From Brachynemurus nebulosus (Eukaryota > Arthropoda > Insecta > Neuroptera > Myrmeleontidae), in NCBI GenBank assembly GCA_035578155.1, contig JAPWDM010000008.1:3617347-3681346 (forward strand): a stretch of 64,000 bases of DNA, given 5' to 3'. Position numbers and translations under genes: made by a program. Within the stretch, counting starts at the first letter, position 1. Every line of letters starts with the position of its first letter. Positions 46,508-59,091 of this stretch are shown piece after piece. The notes under the pieces were generated by a model. It searched no databases. It was not told the DNA's origin and saw nothing but the letters and a program-made list of their open reading frames with translations.

Positions 46508-48091
46508 ATGGAGAATTTCGTCAATGAATTCGGATTTCATACAGTTTTAATTAAAGTGGAGAAAGATGAAGTGAATAAACCCGTCCATGAAACTGACCAT
46601 ACAAATAAAATTAAAGTGGAGAACGATGAAGTGATTAGACCGAACCATGAAAATTTTCACACATTTGAAACTAAAGTGGAAAAAAATGAAATGAATGAAT
46701 CGGGCCATGAAATTGATTTTAAATTTGAAATTAAAGTGGAGGAAAATGAAGCGTTTGAAAATAATTCAGTGTTATTAACAGAAATAAAAATTTTTGAACC
46801 AATTAAATTGGCTCAAGAAAATAATAATTTGACAGATAAAAAAAATGTTACAGACTTACAAGAGCAAAATATAAAACTGGTAAGTATTAGATTTGGATTA
46901 AAAATAACAGAATAAAATTATGCAAATTAATCAAAATACATAATTATAATATTTTAGGAGTTGAATGAATCTTCGATAGATTTAAATAGTTTACATACGG
47001 AAATTAAAATTGAAGAAGATGAAATAGATGAAGATTATTCGACAAATTTATCAAAATATCAGATTGCAAGTGTTGGCAAAAAACTATTTCAGTGTGATAC
47101 ATGTAATAAAACATTTACTCGAAAGGATAGTTTAAAAAAACATGAAATAATACACAGTGGTGAAAGACCGTATGAATGTAACATATGTACTAAAACATTT
47201 AGTACTTCAAGTGACTTAAAAAGACATGAAAGAATACACAGTGGTAAAAGACCATACGAATGTAATGTGTGTTCTAAAACATTTAACCAATCTAGTGCTT
47301 TAAAAACACATAAAAATATTCACAGTAGTGAAAAACCGTATGAATGTAATCAGTGTTTTAAAACATTTGCTGATTCAAGCAATTTAAAAACACACAAAAG
47401 AATTCACAGTGGTGAAAAACCATATCAGTGTCATATATGTTCAAAAACATTTACTACTTCAGGTGTTTTAAAAAGTCATGAAAGAACTCACAGTGGTGAA
47501 AAACCATATAAATGTAATGTGTGTTCTAAAACATTTACTACTTCAGGTGATTTAAAAAGACATGAAAGAGTTCACAACGATGAAAAACCATACAAATGTA
47601 ATATATGTACTAAAACATTTACCCACTTACACGTTTTAAAAAGACATGAAAGAGTCCACAGTGGTGAAAAACCATATCACTGTAATATATGTTCAAAAAC
47701 ATTTACTACTTCAAGTAATTTAAAAAGTCATGAAAGAACTCACAGTGGTGAAAAACCATATCAGTGTAATATATGTAATAAAACATTTAACCAGTCAGTT
47801 AATTTAAAAACACATGAAAGAGTTCACAATGATGAAAAACCATACAAGTGTAATATATGTGATAAAACACTTAACCACTTAAACGTTTTAAAAAGACATG
47901 AAAGAATACACAGTGGTGAAAGATCATACAAGTGTAACATATGTTCTAGAACATTTATTACTTCAAGTGATTTAAAAAGACATGACAGAATACACAGTGG
48001 TGAAAAACCATACAAGTGTAATATATGTACAAAAACATTTACTTATTCACACGATTTAAAAAAACATGTGACAATACATACAGGAAAATAG
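46508..48091 (+). CDS. C2H2 zinc-finger protein, gene E (12 fingers)
   Basis: Exons 46508-46879 (124 codons from ATGGAG) and 46958-48091, intron 78 nt, phase 0, about 501 residues. Exon 1 shows the full module series: IKVEKDE, IKVENDE, TKVEKNE, IKVEENE, and exon 2 adds IKIEEDE. These match the ψKxE SUMO consensus with acidic residues after it. Twelve complete CX2CX12HX3H fingers follow with HSGEKP/HNDEKP linkers, ending HVTIHTGK-stop as in G. No lesion is visible. It is the only member on the plus strand with both exons. Exon 2 starts GAG TTG and has no ATG near its beginning, so the first exon is needed. The protein is presumably a nuclear sequence-specific regulator. Confidence 0.9.
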
Positions 48092-48664
48092 CCTTTCATA
48101 TTGCATCATCACTTCAATAAGGGCACGAATGCACTTGAGCGCGAAATTTAAAGGTGTCATATTTAAAACGCAATGACTAAAAAATATAAGATAAAACAAA
48201 TTTGAATGTTAGTTATGTTAGAATTTGAGGCCTTCTTTAAATTAAACATTTCAATTATATTAACTTTTATATATTATAAGTTTATTTTAAATAAATAATA
48301 ATTTTTATACAGTACAAAAATAAACGTTTTTATTTCATTCACATTCTAGAGCGTTCTTCATTTTTCTATTAATAAACAAAAAAACAAAAACCTCTTCCCA
48401 ACCAAACTAACTTACTATTATCAAAAGTTTAACAAAGAGGAGGCAAATTCAAAATCACTATTCTAACAAGTTAAATAGCTCAGAAATCATGAGAGCTATA
48501 AAGCTAGTGTGACTATAACAATCGGTTGTCGCTGTCGATATGTACAACTCGTATTTTTTCTTTCGTAACGATTATATTTGTAATTTAGAATTAAATAAAT
48601 TTTTTGTCTCATTACTTTTTGCTCTTATTACCCCGGTTTCCCCTATTTAAAAAAAAAATACTAT
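48092..48664. other. 3' flank of gene E
   Basis: GCCTTTCATATTGCATCATC just after the stop and TTCAATAAGGGCAC are shared with the other members' 3' flanks. Possible polyadenylation signals AATAAA occur near 48281-48325 in AT-rich sequence; none is decisive. Confidence 0.4.
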
Positions 48665-49212
48665 CAAGGGGAGTATCAAACATGGAATCACGGATTTGGA
48701 AGAAATTAATGTGTTGTAGAATATATTTCTCTGAGTATTCATTTAAAAATTAAACGCACGAAAAGTTTTGAATAACATATCGTGTTTAATATGTATCAGT
48801 TAGTTGGTATTGTTTGCAACAAGGGCCGCTGGTGGTGTGGTTAGCGTCTGTTCTCATGTATGTAACTTTTTTTAATATAGAGACGGAAAGGTTCTATGTT
48901 CGAATCTATGCCTTTCCAACATAAATAATTCTCTTTTCAATTTTTTTTTTAACTTTTTCAATATTGTACAATGGTCAATTACATTGACGATGCTATAATT
49001 CTTTTTTTTAAATGGAGATATGGTATTCTTTTTTATGTCATTATTATAAAAAAATTCACAATTACCGTTACTTTAAATAAGGATAAAATGAAAAATGTCT
49101 AAAAATAGTATAAATAATTTATTATAAAAATCGCTTTAATTTTATGTAAAAAAAAGATTCAGTAATTTGAAATTTACGATAAAATTACTGTTACATATTA
49201 TGTATGACAACG
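48665..49212. mobile_element. Truncated fold-back element joined to exon F
   Basis: Begins CAAGGGGAGTATCAAACATG like 13533 and follows that palindrome through its centre, stopping at TGTATGACAAC where exon 1 of F begins. The tRNA-like stretch (TGGTGTGGTTAGCG, TGTTCGAATCT) lies at about 48817-48917. Confidence 0.75.
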
Positions 49213-49576
49213 GTGAATGAATTCGGTTTTCATACAGTTTTAATTAAAGTGGAGAAAGATGAAGTGAATGAACTGGCCCATGAAACTGACCATACAAATA
49301 AAATTAAAGTGGAGAAAGATGAAGTGATTAGACCGAGCCATGAAAATTTTCACACATTTGAAATTAAAGTGGAAAAAGATGAAATGAATGAATCGAATGA
49401 ATCGGGCCATGAAATTGACTATAAATTTGAAATTAAAGTGGAGGAAGATGAAGTGTTTGAAAATAATTTAGTTTTATCAACAGAAACAAAAATTTTTGAA
49501 CCAATTAAATTGGCTCAAGAAAATAATAGTTTACTAGATAACCTTACAAACCCTATAGACTTACAAGAGCAAAATA
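49204..49576 (+). pseudogene. Orphan acidic exon 1, copy F
   Basis: From about 49213 the sequence is family exon 1 (VNEFGFHT, then IKVEKDE, IKVEKDE, IKVEKDE, IKVEEDE). The normal ATGGAGAA start is gone; the in-frame ATG at 49204 belongs to the adjoining fold-back element. The 3' end also fails: after LQEQNI the usual splice donor CTG/GTAAGT is replaced by unrelated sequence, the frame runs on to TAG at 49761, and no finger exon follows. I read this as a pseudogene or an accidental new acidic ORF. Confidence 0.75.
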
Positions 49577-49756
49577 TAAATAAATATGTAATAAATAAAT
49601 GGCGCCATATGGCTCAAGGTGCAAAATACTATCTAAGTAAGCTACGTTTTATATACAGCCAAATATCCAGCTGTACAAACAATGGCCCTTTACACGCATG
49701 TATGCTAAAAATAACAACGCCTACTACACTTTTATTAATTCTTATAATTATTATAT

Positions 49757-50205
49757 ATTAGCCGTACCCGTCACGTTGTTCACGCGAAACGTTGAGTAGT
49801 TTCTTTTTCCAATTTGTATTTTCTTGCAACACAAAATGCATTAAATTGTCTCCAAATTGACAATTGTGTATTTATTGTATTTTTCGGTACACAATTAGCA
49901 ACATTTTTTTTTTTTTTTATTTCAAATTCAGAAAAATTTCCAAACTACAATATTTAATTTATTTACATTACATTTTGTTACTATAGTTATAAAATTATGA
50001 AATATGTGAATTTACGTAATGTGTGTACATGCTCAAAATAGTTTTTCCATTTTCCCGTGGGAATGAGACATTTTCCTGTAATAAAAAGTATCTTAGATGT
50101 TGACCCAGGTAATAAGTTATCATCACATCAAATTTCATTAAAATCCGTCCAGTAGTTTTTACGTGATGCTTGAACAGACAGACAGACAGACAAAAATTTT
50201 AAAAA
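49757..50205 (+). repeat. Dispersed repeat with CAGACAGACAGA tail
   Basis: Starts TTAGCCGTACCCGTCACGTT and ends AAATCCGTCCAGTAGTTTTT, then CGTGATGCTTGAACAGACAGAC. This head and tail style is common for dispersed elements in insects and recalls 34864-35412. Class not assigned. Confidence 0.45.
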
Positions 50206-50307
50206 TCGCTGATTTGATATCTACATCGATAACTATTTACAGTGCCAGTACAATTTTCAAAAAATATTCCATGTACAGAAACGGTCTCGTTACAGTTTTA
50301 TTATATG

Positions 50308-51351
50308 TACCGTCAAATGGGATGGAATTGATAATCGGGGGTGAGATTGTTCACTAAATCATATTTTTTTAAATCGAATATAGCGTCAGAACTATAGTTT
50401 AGAATGCGATTTTCCCGACCGATAATGGAAGAAATAAGATGGCTGAAAATACCCTATACACGTCAAGTTCAGCAGTTCCGTATATTTAAAAAAAATATAG
50501 TGTATTAAAAGAAGTCGTATTTTTGGGTGAAAGTGAACTTTTAAAACTTTATCTGATAAGTCAAAATCTAAACACAGTTTTTATATTTTAATAAAATACA
50601 CATAATTGCTGATGCTTTGTAACTATCACGTGCTTGGCTGTACATAATCAGTTCAGTATTTTTTGTCATATTGGACATATTATTGCGTGGGGTGAGATTA
50701 ATCATATACATGGGGTGAGATTGTTCAATCATTGTATTGAAAGATTAATTGCGTATAGCCGTATGCGATGTATCTGACCATGTTTTATACTCTTTAAAAC
50801 TGTTAAAATTTATTATAAGCATCAAACAAACTTTTTTACAATAAGAATTTTTTTGAAAATTTAAAAAAAGTGGTGGCCAAACAGTTTTTATACTCTTAAT
50901 TAGGGCCGTGGAAAAAATGGCGGGACCTGGGACTAAAACCGTATTTTTTAAAAAATTTCCTCCCCAAAAAATAGGCGATGAACAAAAAGGAGCCCTTAAC
51001 TTTTTCTTCTGGTCTTCTATGGAAAGCTACGGACTCCCTCTTTAAGCCCGGGTCGCGAGGCTGTAACCCCGGCTACACCACCCTCTTGTCGGGCCTACTC
51101 TTAATGAAGAAAGTGCGTTTTCAGGGCTGCAAATTCGTGTGAACAATCTCACCCCAAAACCAGTACGAGATTGTTCATGGCTTATTTGCTACCTCTAGAA
51201 TATGTTTTGGCATGTAAGGTGATAATATTTTGTGTCAAGGTCCGTATTACCATACTCTGTATATATAAACCTATTTTGTTTTGTTTTTTATTTCTGTAAA
51301 ATAAAGACCAAAATGTTTTTTTTTTTATCAATTTCAACCCATTTGACGGTA
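50308..51351. mobile_element. TA-flanked TIR element with GGGGTGAGATTGTTCA motifs
   Basis: The left end TACCGTCAAATGGGATGGAA and the complementary right end TTCAACCCATTTGACGGTA are inverted over ~26 bp and include the flanking TA. GGGGTGAGATTGTTCA or close variants occurs at about 50338, 50690 and 50712, and inverted at 51141. No transposase. Tc1/mariner-type by its duplication. Confidence 0.7.
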
Positions 51352-51887
51352 TTGGCAGGATGCGTAGTATATGGTGGGGATAATTAAATCGATTGCAGCG
51401 TGAGTAGTGGAGAAAATAGGTAATAATACATGCTCATATGTGTTTATAGTGTAATAAAAAATATTAAATAAAAATATAACACATTGATCCACTTTGATTA
51501 TAAACGCAATTGCCACTAATATGTCGTTTCTTATTTAACTGTCAACGTATTAACGTCTACACGTCAATCCATAAATACAGAATTAAAAATATTTGAGGTA
51601 TTTTAAACTCACATGCAATGATGTTTCATAAGAAGTTATTGATGTTTGCTTTTACATTCAACTAAATGACTTATGCCAGCATTTCGTAATTTTCGAATTT
51701 CCCTGACGTGTTTAACTATCACCAGCAACTTTTTCCTCTGTATAGTCCGGGGTTGGAAGGAAATACTGTCTTGATAATTATATCCATGTTAACGTCGAAA
51801 ATTGTTTAAATACTTTATTAATATAACTCTTATACTTCATCCAGTCTTTTATACCTCAAATTGTTCAAATTTATTTATAAAAAAAAA
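51352..51887. other. Intergenic DNA
   Basis: No recognisable gene or repeat end in this AT-rich stretch. Confidence 0.4.
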
Positions 51888-54800
51888 TACCCCTGTCGCA
51901 GCATCTGCATAACATAGCGAATTTCCAAATTTTGGGGACTGGCGGATCTCATCTAAGAACTGTACCTATTTAAAATAGTTTAGCTTTCTAAGAGTAAAAG
52001 ATTTTTTAAAATCGGCTGGGTAATTAGTTTTGATATTTTTGGAACCCAAGAACCCGAACGGACTTTGTGCAGCATAGTTGTATCCATCTAAAATAATTTA
52101 GTTCTCTAACAGTGAAAAAATTTTCAAAATCGGTCGGTTAGTTTATTTTTTACAATAATGGGAACAGTAAACCCTGGCGGAAATCATACAACATAACCTT
52201 TATTCATCTAAAATAATTTTAGTAAAAAGTTTATCCTAACAGTAAAAAACGGGTCCTAGGGATCTCATATAACTTATGGTAGTTCGTAAGGTTCTTGTGG
52301 ACATCATTTAATTACTTAATGAATTCAAATACTTTAACTTACTAACGGTGAAAAAATTTTCAAAATTTTCGACATTCGCTAAAAAAATCATTGAAAAATA
52401 TTTGATATGTTTCGATCAATTAATGGTCAACATCAGCAAATAAAAGTTACTAAAATCGAAGAAAAGAATGAGTTATTTGTCCGTAGAAATTAAAATACAA
52501 ATTCTGAAAACGAGCAAAGAAATATTGAAAAAACTAGATCGGCAAAACATTCTGACAAATAACACTACCCAACTAATACTTGCCAATTTGAATGAAACTT
52601 AACATACTTATTAAACAGCGAAAAATATTAAATACGTGTTTTTTTATTTCGGCTAAATACGCTTTTTAGGGGTAGAAAACACCATTCAACCTCTGTAGAT
52701 GAAAACAGTCATAGCTAAATATTTTGGAAACGGCATATTTTTTGAAAAAAGGGCTGAGTACCAAATTTGTAGAATTTAAAGCGATGCACTTGATAGTGAC
52801 CCTGAAATCGATTTTCAAGGTCAGTTGAAAATGATTAGCCATTGCCGAACTTTGACCATATCCTGTACCTATAAGCAGTAATTTCATGTATTGACTCAAT
52901 CTATCTTCAAAATTGATTTGTTGCGTTATTTTTCTAAAATAAAAAAAATAAAAACCTGACGAAATGAAAAAATAGGCGCAAATTTATAGAAAAAATTAGA
53001 AGAAAACATTTTTGTAAGTAATTTTAGAAGTTAAGAAAAGATTTAATATCACTCCAATTGTAAGTTAAACATTAACTTTATGTTATATTAGAAATTTTCA
53101 AAATTTTTTAAAATTTTTATTGCTACTCTATAGTTATCATATTAGGAATTCAATTCAACATATGATTAACTATTATTTTTCCGATTGCGATTGAGCAAGT
53201 ATTTTTCAAAATTACTTCTTGATCACTTATTTTCTATCTTGCATGTGAAATTCGTTCGAATATACTTTGAACCATTTAGGGATGAAAAGTAAACTACTCC
53301 TTTTGAAAAATATTAAATGATTTTCAAATGACTTTGGAAATTGACCTCAAGGTCAACTTCAAAGTCAAGTGCATCACGAGAGTCAAGTGCTTCAAGATCA
53401 TCAAGTGCATCACTTTGAACTCTATAACTTTGGTCCTAAGCACTTTTTTCAGAAAATATATCGTACCATAATCCACTTCTATGTTGATTCCTGGTCTCTT
53501 TTCCTGCGTTTCTAATATTTATGTCAATAAAAAATGTGCTACCGTAGACAAGGATGAATAGGTACGCATTCCGACTTCACACCGTATTTTTTTGTATTTA
53601 TTTTATGAGTACCTAATCTTTAATATATTAAAAATTTACGCGAAGATGGTCACTTTATCAGCAGTATCCAAAAAAATTTAAAAATATCGGTGGTTTTTGA
53701 AAAATTAACAAAAATCGTATAATTTCTTCTCTATGAAAAATTGGGGTCAAAAGAGACGAGAAAAGAGTAAATGGGGACAACCCGTAGGGTCGACCAAAAT
53801 TGAAATTCTAATATAAAATAATTTCGAACTTTTTGTATTTATACATTCAAAAAAGAAATAATAGGTACTTGATGATTTTCTGTAAAAATACCTAAACGTA
53901 GAATCTAAAATAAAGTTTATATACTCCTGTCGTTTACCCCTAAGTTTATATTCCTCCTATTCTTATTTTAGTTCAAAAAATAATTTTTCAAAAGACTAAG
54001 ACATAATAATTAATAACAGTGAGATTCTACGTCCATTTTCAGACTTTTGTTTATTAAATTGCGTAAAAGCTAGTAAATGCAATAACAGATATGATGAATT
54101 TATAAGGATTTTCTTGTACTACAAAATCTTAAAAATATGGAAACGCGTACTTTTTTTTCGTTAATTGTGTTTTATTCTTTTGCACAAAATTTTAAAAATA
54201 CTTTATTTTCTTAAGAAAGGGAGGCAACTTTAGTCACAGATATGCCTATGAACAGTTTTTGGTAATCCGGGAAAAACGAAAACACTTTTTAAAATTTTTT
54301 TATTGTTAAAATCGAAATGTTCTTTTAAAGAGGGTTAAAATTACCATATTTTATATTAAAATTTTAACACAATCACTCCCTAATTAACGAGCCTTACTTA
54401 ATATTAGCAAATTGAGAAAAAACACGTCAATTAGATTTTTTTACACAGATTTTATTTGTTATATAATTCAAAAGGATATTTTAAAAATGTGTATGAATGG
54501 CTTTCATTAAATAAATTTCAATATATTTTCCATTTATTTTAACAGTGGAATGTCCTTATTAGTGGCTATACTTTCGGCTTGGAGCGAATTAGACGAAGAT
54601 TTTCTTCTAAAACCAAATTTAATAATTAATTAAAGAAATAAAAAAAAATTTGTGGATTTCCTACCGTTCAAATATAATCTTTATTGTATGTAAAAATGTT
54701 ATTACATTTTTTCAAAAAATTGTAAGTAAACTGTAAAATTTTCTTTACAAATATGTTAAAATAGAGAAATGTTTCCTTTTTAATTTATTTTTAACTCTTT

Positions 54801-55594
54801 TTAAATGATTCACTTTAAAATTTTTTAATATTTCTTAATCGAAATTTCATAAAAGAATGTGTCAAAATTTAAAAAAATTTTTCTTTGTTAAAAAAAAAAA
54901 TTGAATGTGCAAAATTATTTAATATTAGAATGCTCTGATTATACAATTCTAATCATAACTGTATTGTCAATTGGATAAAAAATTACGTAAAAATATTATT
55001 GTTTGAATATGATTTAACGTAATTTTTATACGATTGAAGCAAACTCTTATTAATTTTAGGAAGGTGTAAATATAATCTAAATTCTGATCATATCACATAA
55101 CAGATATCGTCGGGATTTTTTTTGTAAAAAAAAAATGGAACAGAGATACATTATAAAAACATTTAACTGACAGAGAAATAGAATATAGCCGAATCGTTAA
55201 ATTGGATTAAAAAAATCATGACACGCTACTTATAAAGCGGCTTTTTTCGAATTTAGCTCGCAAAAAATGAGACAGAAAAAAAAAGAATGCGAGTGCGAGT
55301 GAAATGGAGAACGACATATTTCCTAGTTTTTCTCGAAAAGTAAGTAATTTAGAGCAACGGTATAAAAACCTTTTTTATGCGTTTTACCTTTTACAATGGC
55401 TTAGTGTAAAAAAAAATTTGAAAAATTGCTTAATTCTGGCAAAAAACTCATTTTGTTGACAAAAAACGCCCGGAAAACCTACTTCTGGGCATCCGACGTG
55501 TCTGGCTAACGAACTCATCCAACGATTTGGAAAATCGAATTCGCACACAAAATTTCATAAGCATTAAACGTTTCGTTCGAGAGTTATCGCGCGG

Positions 55595-55634
<40 letters not shown>

Positions 55635-55757
55635 TTTAGTGAATATCATTTTCGTATTCTAGGGACCTCAAAACATATTTCTGATATGGTCTCGGGCTTA
55701 GGTCGCACCATGACACCTGGCGTAAAAGCTGAATTTCCAGTTTTGGAAATTCGCTAA
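51888..55757 (+). repeat. Large dispersed element, copy 1
   Basis: Opens with TACCCCTGTCGCAGCATCTG and about three diverged 120-bp units (AGTGAAAAAATTTTCAAAAT). It closes with a ~300-bp block (ACCTACTTCTGGGCATCCGA, a (TA)n run at 55598-55630, then TAGTGAATATCATTTTCGTA and ATTCGCTAAAAA). The same opening and closing blocks bound copy 2 at 57184-63417. The middle (52430-55430) shows no domain. No target duplication was seen. A Helitron-like or satellite-bearing element is possible. Confidence 0.55.
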
Positions 55758-56099
55758 AAATAATAATTGTAAATAACAAATATTTGTATTCAGATTTTAC
55801 GGTTTTTTTGAAAATATTTTAAATTTATTTCCACGGTTACCATTATTTAATAGCATGAAAAAATGTATATAATAGATGTCGTTGGCGTCACGCACCCAGC
55901 CAATAGATTATACAGTGATATACATGATACATATTATTAGAACAAAAATATTATATGTACAAAAATTTTACCTAGCAACTGAGTGTTTACGTTTGTTTTT
56001 AATAAATTTCAAATAATACACAATTTTAATGTATTGGTATTTGTAAATTTGTACCCAATTTTTATCGTTTATTGTGAATCTCATGTTAGTCGTAGATAA

Positions 56100-56232
56100 A
56101 TTATAGTACGTAACTCGGTTGTAAGGCATATTACACACTCGCGCAATTACGCAGTCGCCGCTGCGCGGCTGTTGCGTAACTTTTTCGCTCGTGTGTAATA
56201 TGCAACTTACAACCTCAATCACGTAATATACT
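56100..56232. mobile_element. Small inverted-repeat MITE
   Basis: GGTTGTAAG-GCATATTACACAC and its complement face each other at 56108-56215, around a GC-rich core CGCAGTCGCCGCTGCGCGGC. The similarity continues outward to TACGTAA/ACGTAAT. Confidence 0.6.
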
Positions 56233-56235
56233 ATT

Positions 56236-56272
56236 TTTTAATATCTCAAAACAACAAAAGTGCATTTGTGAC
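56236..56272 (-). repeat. Detached part of the gene G 3' flank
   Basis: TAATATCTCAAAACAACAAA and GTGCATTTGTGACCTTATTG match the 3' flanks of A, B, C and D (for example 22741-22770). The rest of that flank, AGTCATGGTACGATATGAAA, resumes at 63516. Confidence 0.75.
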
Positions 56273-57525
56273 CTTATTGTATAATTTACCAACTTCGAGA
56301 AGAAAGTTGACGCCATAAAATTTTAAAAATTATGATTGGCTATTAGTAATAAAGGACAACGAATATGGCAAATCAGATAAATTCATCTTTGTCTAGCTGA
56401 CCTAATTTCCAAAGTAGGATTTACATACAAAAAAAAAAAAAAAAAATCGTGCAGAAATGAAATACATTCAAAAACTGATGTTTAAAGTTCTTAAACCAAA
56501 TTTTTGGAGAATAATAAGAAATAATTAATAAAATAAATTTGTACACATATATACAATTTGTACAATACATTTGACACTAATTTTGCATAATTTAAAATTT
56601 TTAAATTAAAATTTAACCATAAATTTGAAAATAAACACAAAACAGGAACAAAAATTGATTTATTGGAATTAAATATACATTTTTTTCTGTATTTGGTTAA
56701 ATATTTACATTTGAATTAAAAAATGTAGCTTAAAGGTAAGTAGAATTATGACAGAATAAATAGCACATTTAAATCGAAATATATTTTAATATAAACTGAA
56801 AAATCAAAATACAAAATCGAAGCAAACAGTTACCGTAGTGACTGTAATTTAAAGAGCAGTTAAAAACAATGTAATGCCTGACAACATATACCCCATTTTA
56901 TTTTTGCTAATCGATCACATTATCATATCGAAAACCACAATATAAAGAAAAAAAAAAACATCCATCATCCATTCATACCAACAACTCAATTTTATTATTA
57001 GGTTTATTACTTATATAAATTATCTGCATATTACAATTATTTCACCTATACTGACATTTGATATAAGTTTCGTGTTCGAGTTTACGCATTCAGTTTTATG
57101 AAAAAAAATATGGGAAAGTACAAAATTATGATTTTGTACATACTTTTTTATCTTACTTACATGTACTCACGTAGAAACTTTAATACCCCTGTCGCAGCAT
57201 CTGCATAACATAGCGAATTTCCAAATCTTGGGCACTGGCGGATCTCATCTAAGACCTGTACCTATTTAAAATAGTTTAGCTTTCTAAGAGTAAAAGAATT
57301 TTTAAAATCGGTTGGGTAATTAGTTTTGGTATTTTTGGGGACCCAAGAACCCGAACGAATTTTGTGCAGCATAGTTGTATCCATCTAAAATAATTTAGTT
57401 CTCTAGCAGTGAGAAATTTTTAAGCATCGGTTCGATAGCTTATTACTGGCGTTCTCGGATCTGCAAGATCCCGGTGGACCTCATTAAAAAATCAGCTCGA
57501 CCGTATATTCTAGGCGGACTTTATG

Positions 57526-57601
<76 letters not shown>

Positions 57602-57664
57602 AACCCGTTGTGTAGCATTCTACGCCGCATTTGCATCCGCAGGACAGTTGTGGATCGCAGATAA

Positions 57665-58506
57665 CACAACCTGTACCTATCTAAAATAGTTTACCTCGGT
57701 AATAGTAAAAAAGTTTCAAAATCGGTCAGTTATTTTATTTTTGACACTTTTAGGTCCTACTGACACTTCAGACCTTACATAACGTAATCTATATGTATCT
57801 AAAATGGCTTAGCTCCCCAACAGTGAAAAAATTTTCAAAATCGGTCGGTTAGTTTATTTTTGACACTTTTGGATCCGATGGACCCTGGCAGACTTTACAT
57901 AACGTAATCTATATTTATCTAAAATAGTTTAGCTCTGTAACAGTGAAAAAATTTTCAAAATCGGTCGGTTAGTTTGTTTTTACCACTTTTGGGTCCCATG
58001 GACCCTGGCGGACCCTAAATAACGTAATGTATGTCTATCTAAAATAGCTTAGTTCCGCAACAGTGAAAAAATTTTCAAAATCGGTCGGTTAGTTTATTTT
58101 TGACACTTTTGGATCCCATGGACCCTGGCAGACCTTACATAACATAATCTATATTTATCTAAAATAGTTTAGCTCTGTAACAGTGAAAAAATTTTCAAAA
58201 TCGGTCGGTTAGTTTATTTTTGACACTTTTGGATCCCATGGACCCTGGCAGACCTTACATAACGTAATCTATATTTTTATCAAAATAGTTTAGCTCTGTA
58301 ACAGTGAAAAAATTTTCAAAATCGGTCAGTTAGTTTATTTTTGACACTTCTGGATCCTATGGACTCTGGCAGACCTTACATAACGGAATCTATATTTATC
58401 TAAAACAGTTTAGCTCTGTAACAGTGAAAAAATTTTCAAAATCGATCAGGCAGTTTATTTTTGACACTTTTGGGTCCTATGGACCCAGGCGGACCTTACA
58501 TAACGT
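57665..58506 (+). repeat. 120-bp tandem repeat array
   Basis: The unit contains CAGTGAAAAAATTTTCAAAA, TCGGTCGGTTAGTTTATTTT and GACACTTTTGGATCC. It recurs at about 57830, 57950, 58070, 58190, 58311 and 58431. The array continues after the LTR element at 62091-62300. Confidence 0.9.
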
Positions 58507-59072
58507 TGTTACGAACCGGTGTTTTGGTTATTATTATAGTAAAATATTTTGTTTATTATTGTATTAATAATAAACAGTAATGAAATACATATTTATGTAA
58601 TATTAATAAATAATAACAAACACATTATATTGACAAGCACCGATTTATATGCAAAATCGCTGACCACAGCTAATATGTATAAGCAGGTCAGCACATAGGT
58701 ATAAATGGACAGCTGTTTGTCAGTACAATCATCAGACGATTGGCATTAGCTGGTCGGATGATCCAATGGTCTCACGACCATTGTAATCACCAAACCATTC
58801 CGGGGTTACGCTATGTGGTAAGCTCTTTCTAAATATACATATGTATAATTCGGGGAATACAATAATATATCATAGGCTTAGGTTAAGTTTAGTTGTATAA
58901 CTCTCTTTAATAAAACATTTTATACTTTTATAATAAACCTATGGACTATACTTGTCTTACCCTACCATGCAGCCATCATGGTTCAATCAGAACCAAGAGT
59001 TCGGACCCATCCGCTCGGGGTCCACGCTATCGCTACTAGGATTCCACCAATTTTAGGCCCTCTTACGTAACA
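58507..59072 (+). repeat. Left LTR
   Basis: 566 bp, TGTTACGAACC...TTACGTAACA. It contains a possible polyadenylation signal (TTTAATAAAACATTTT, then AATAAACC) in its second half. Confidence 0.92.
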
Positions 59073-59073
59073 T

Positions 59074-59091
59074 TGGTGGCAGCGGTGGGAT
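59074..59091 (+). promoter_or_regulatory. Primer-binding site, tRNA-Leu type
   Basis: TGGTGGCAGCGGTGGGAT, two bases after the LTR terminus, is complementary to the 3' 18 nt (with CCA) of the tRNA-Leu(AAG) sequence as I recall it from animals. Confidence 0.75.

Noticed and set aside
57474..57689. Frames with long Ile-Tyr runs (also 55527-55757 and 63092-63415)
   Set aside because: They are (TA)n microsatellites read as protein.
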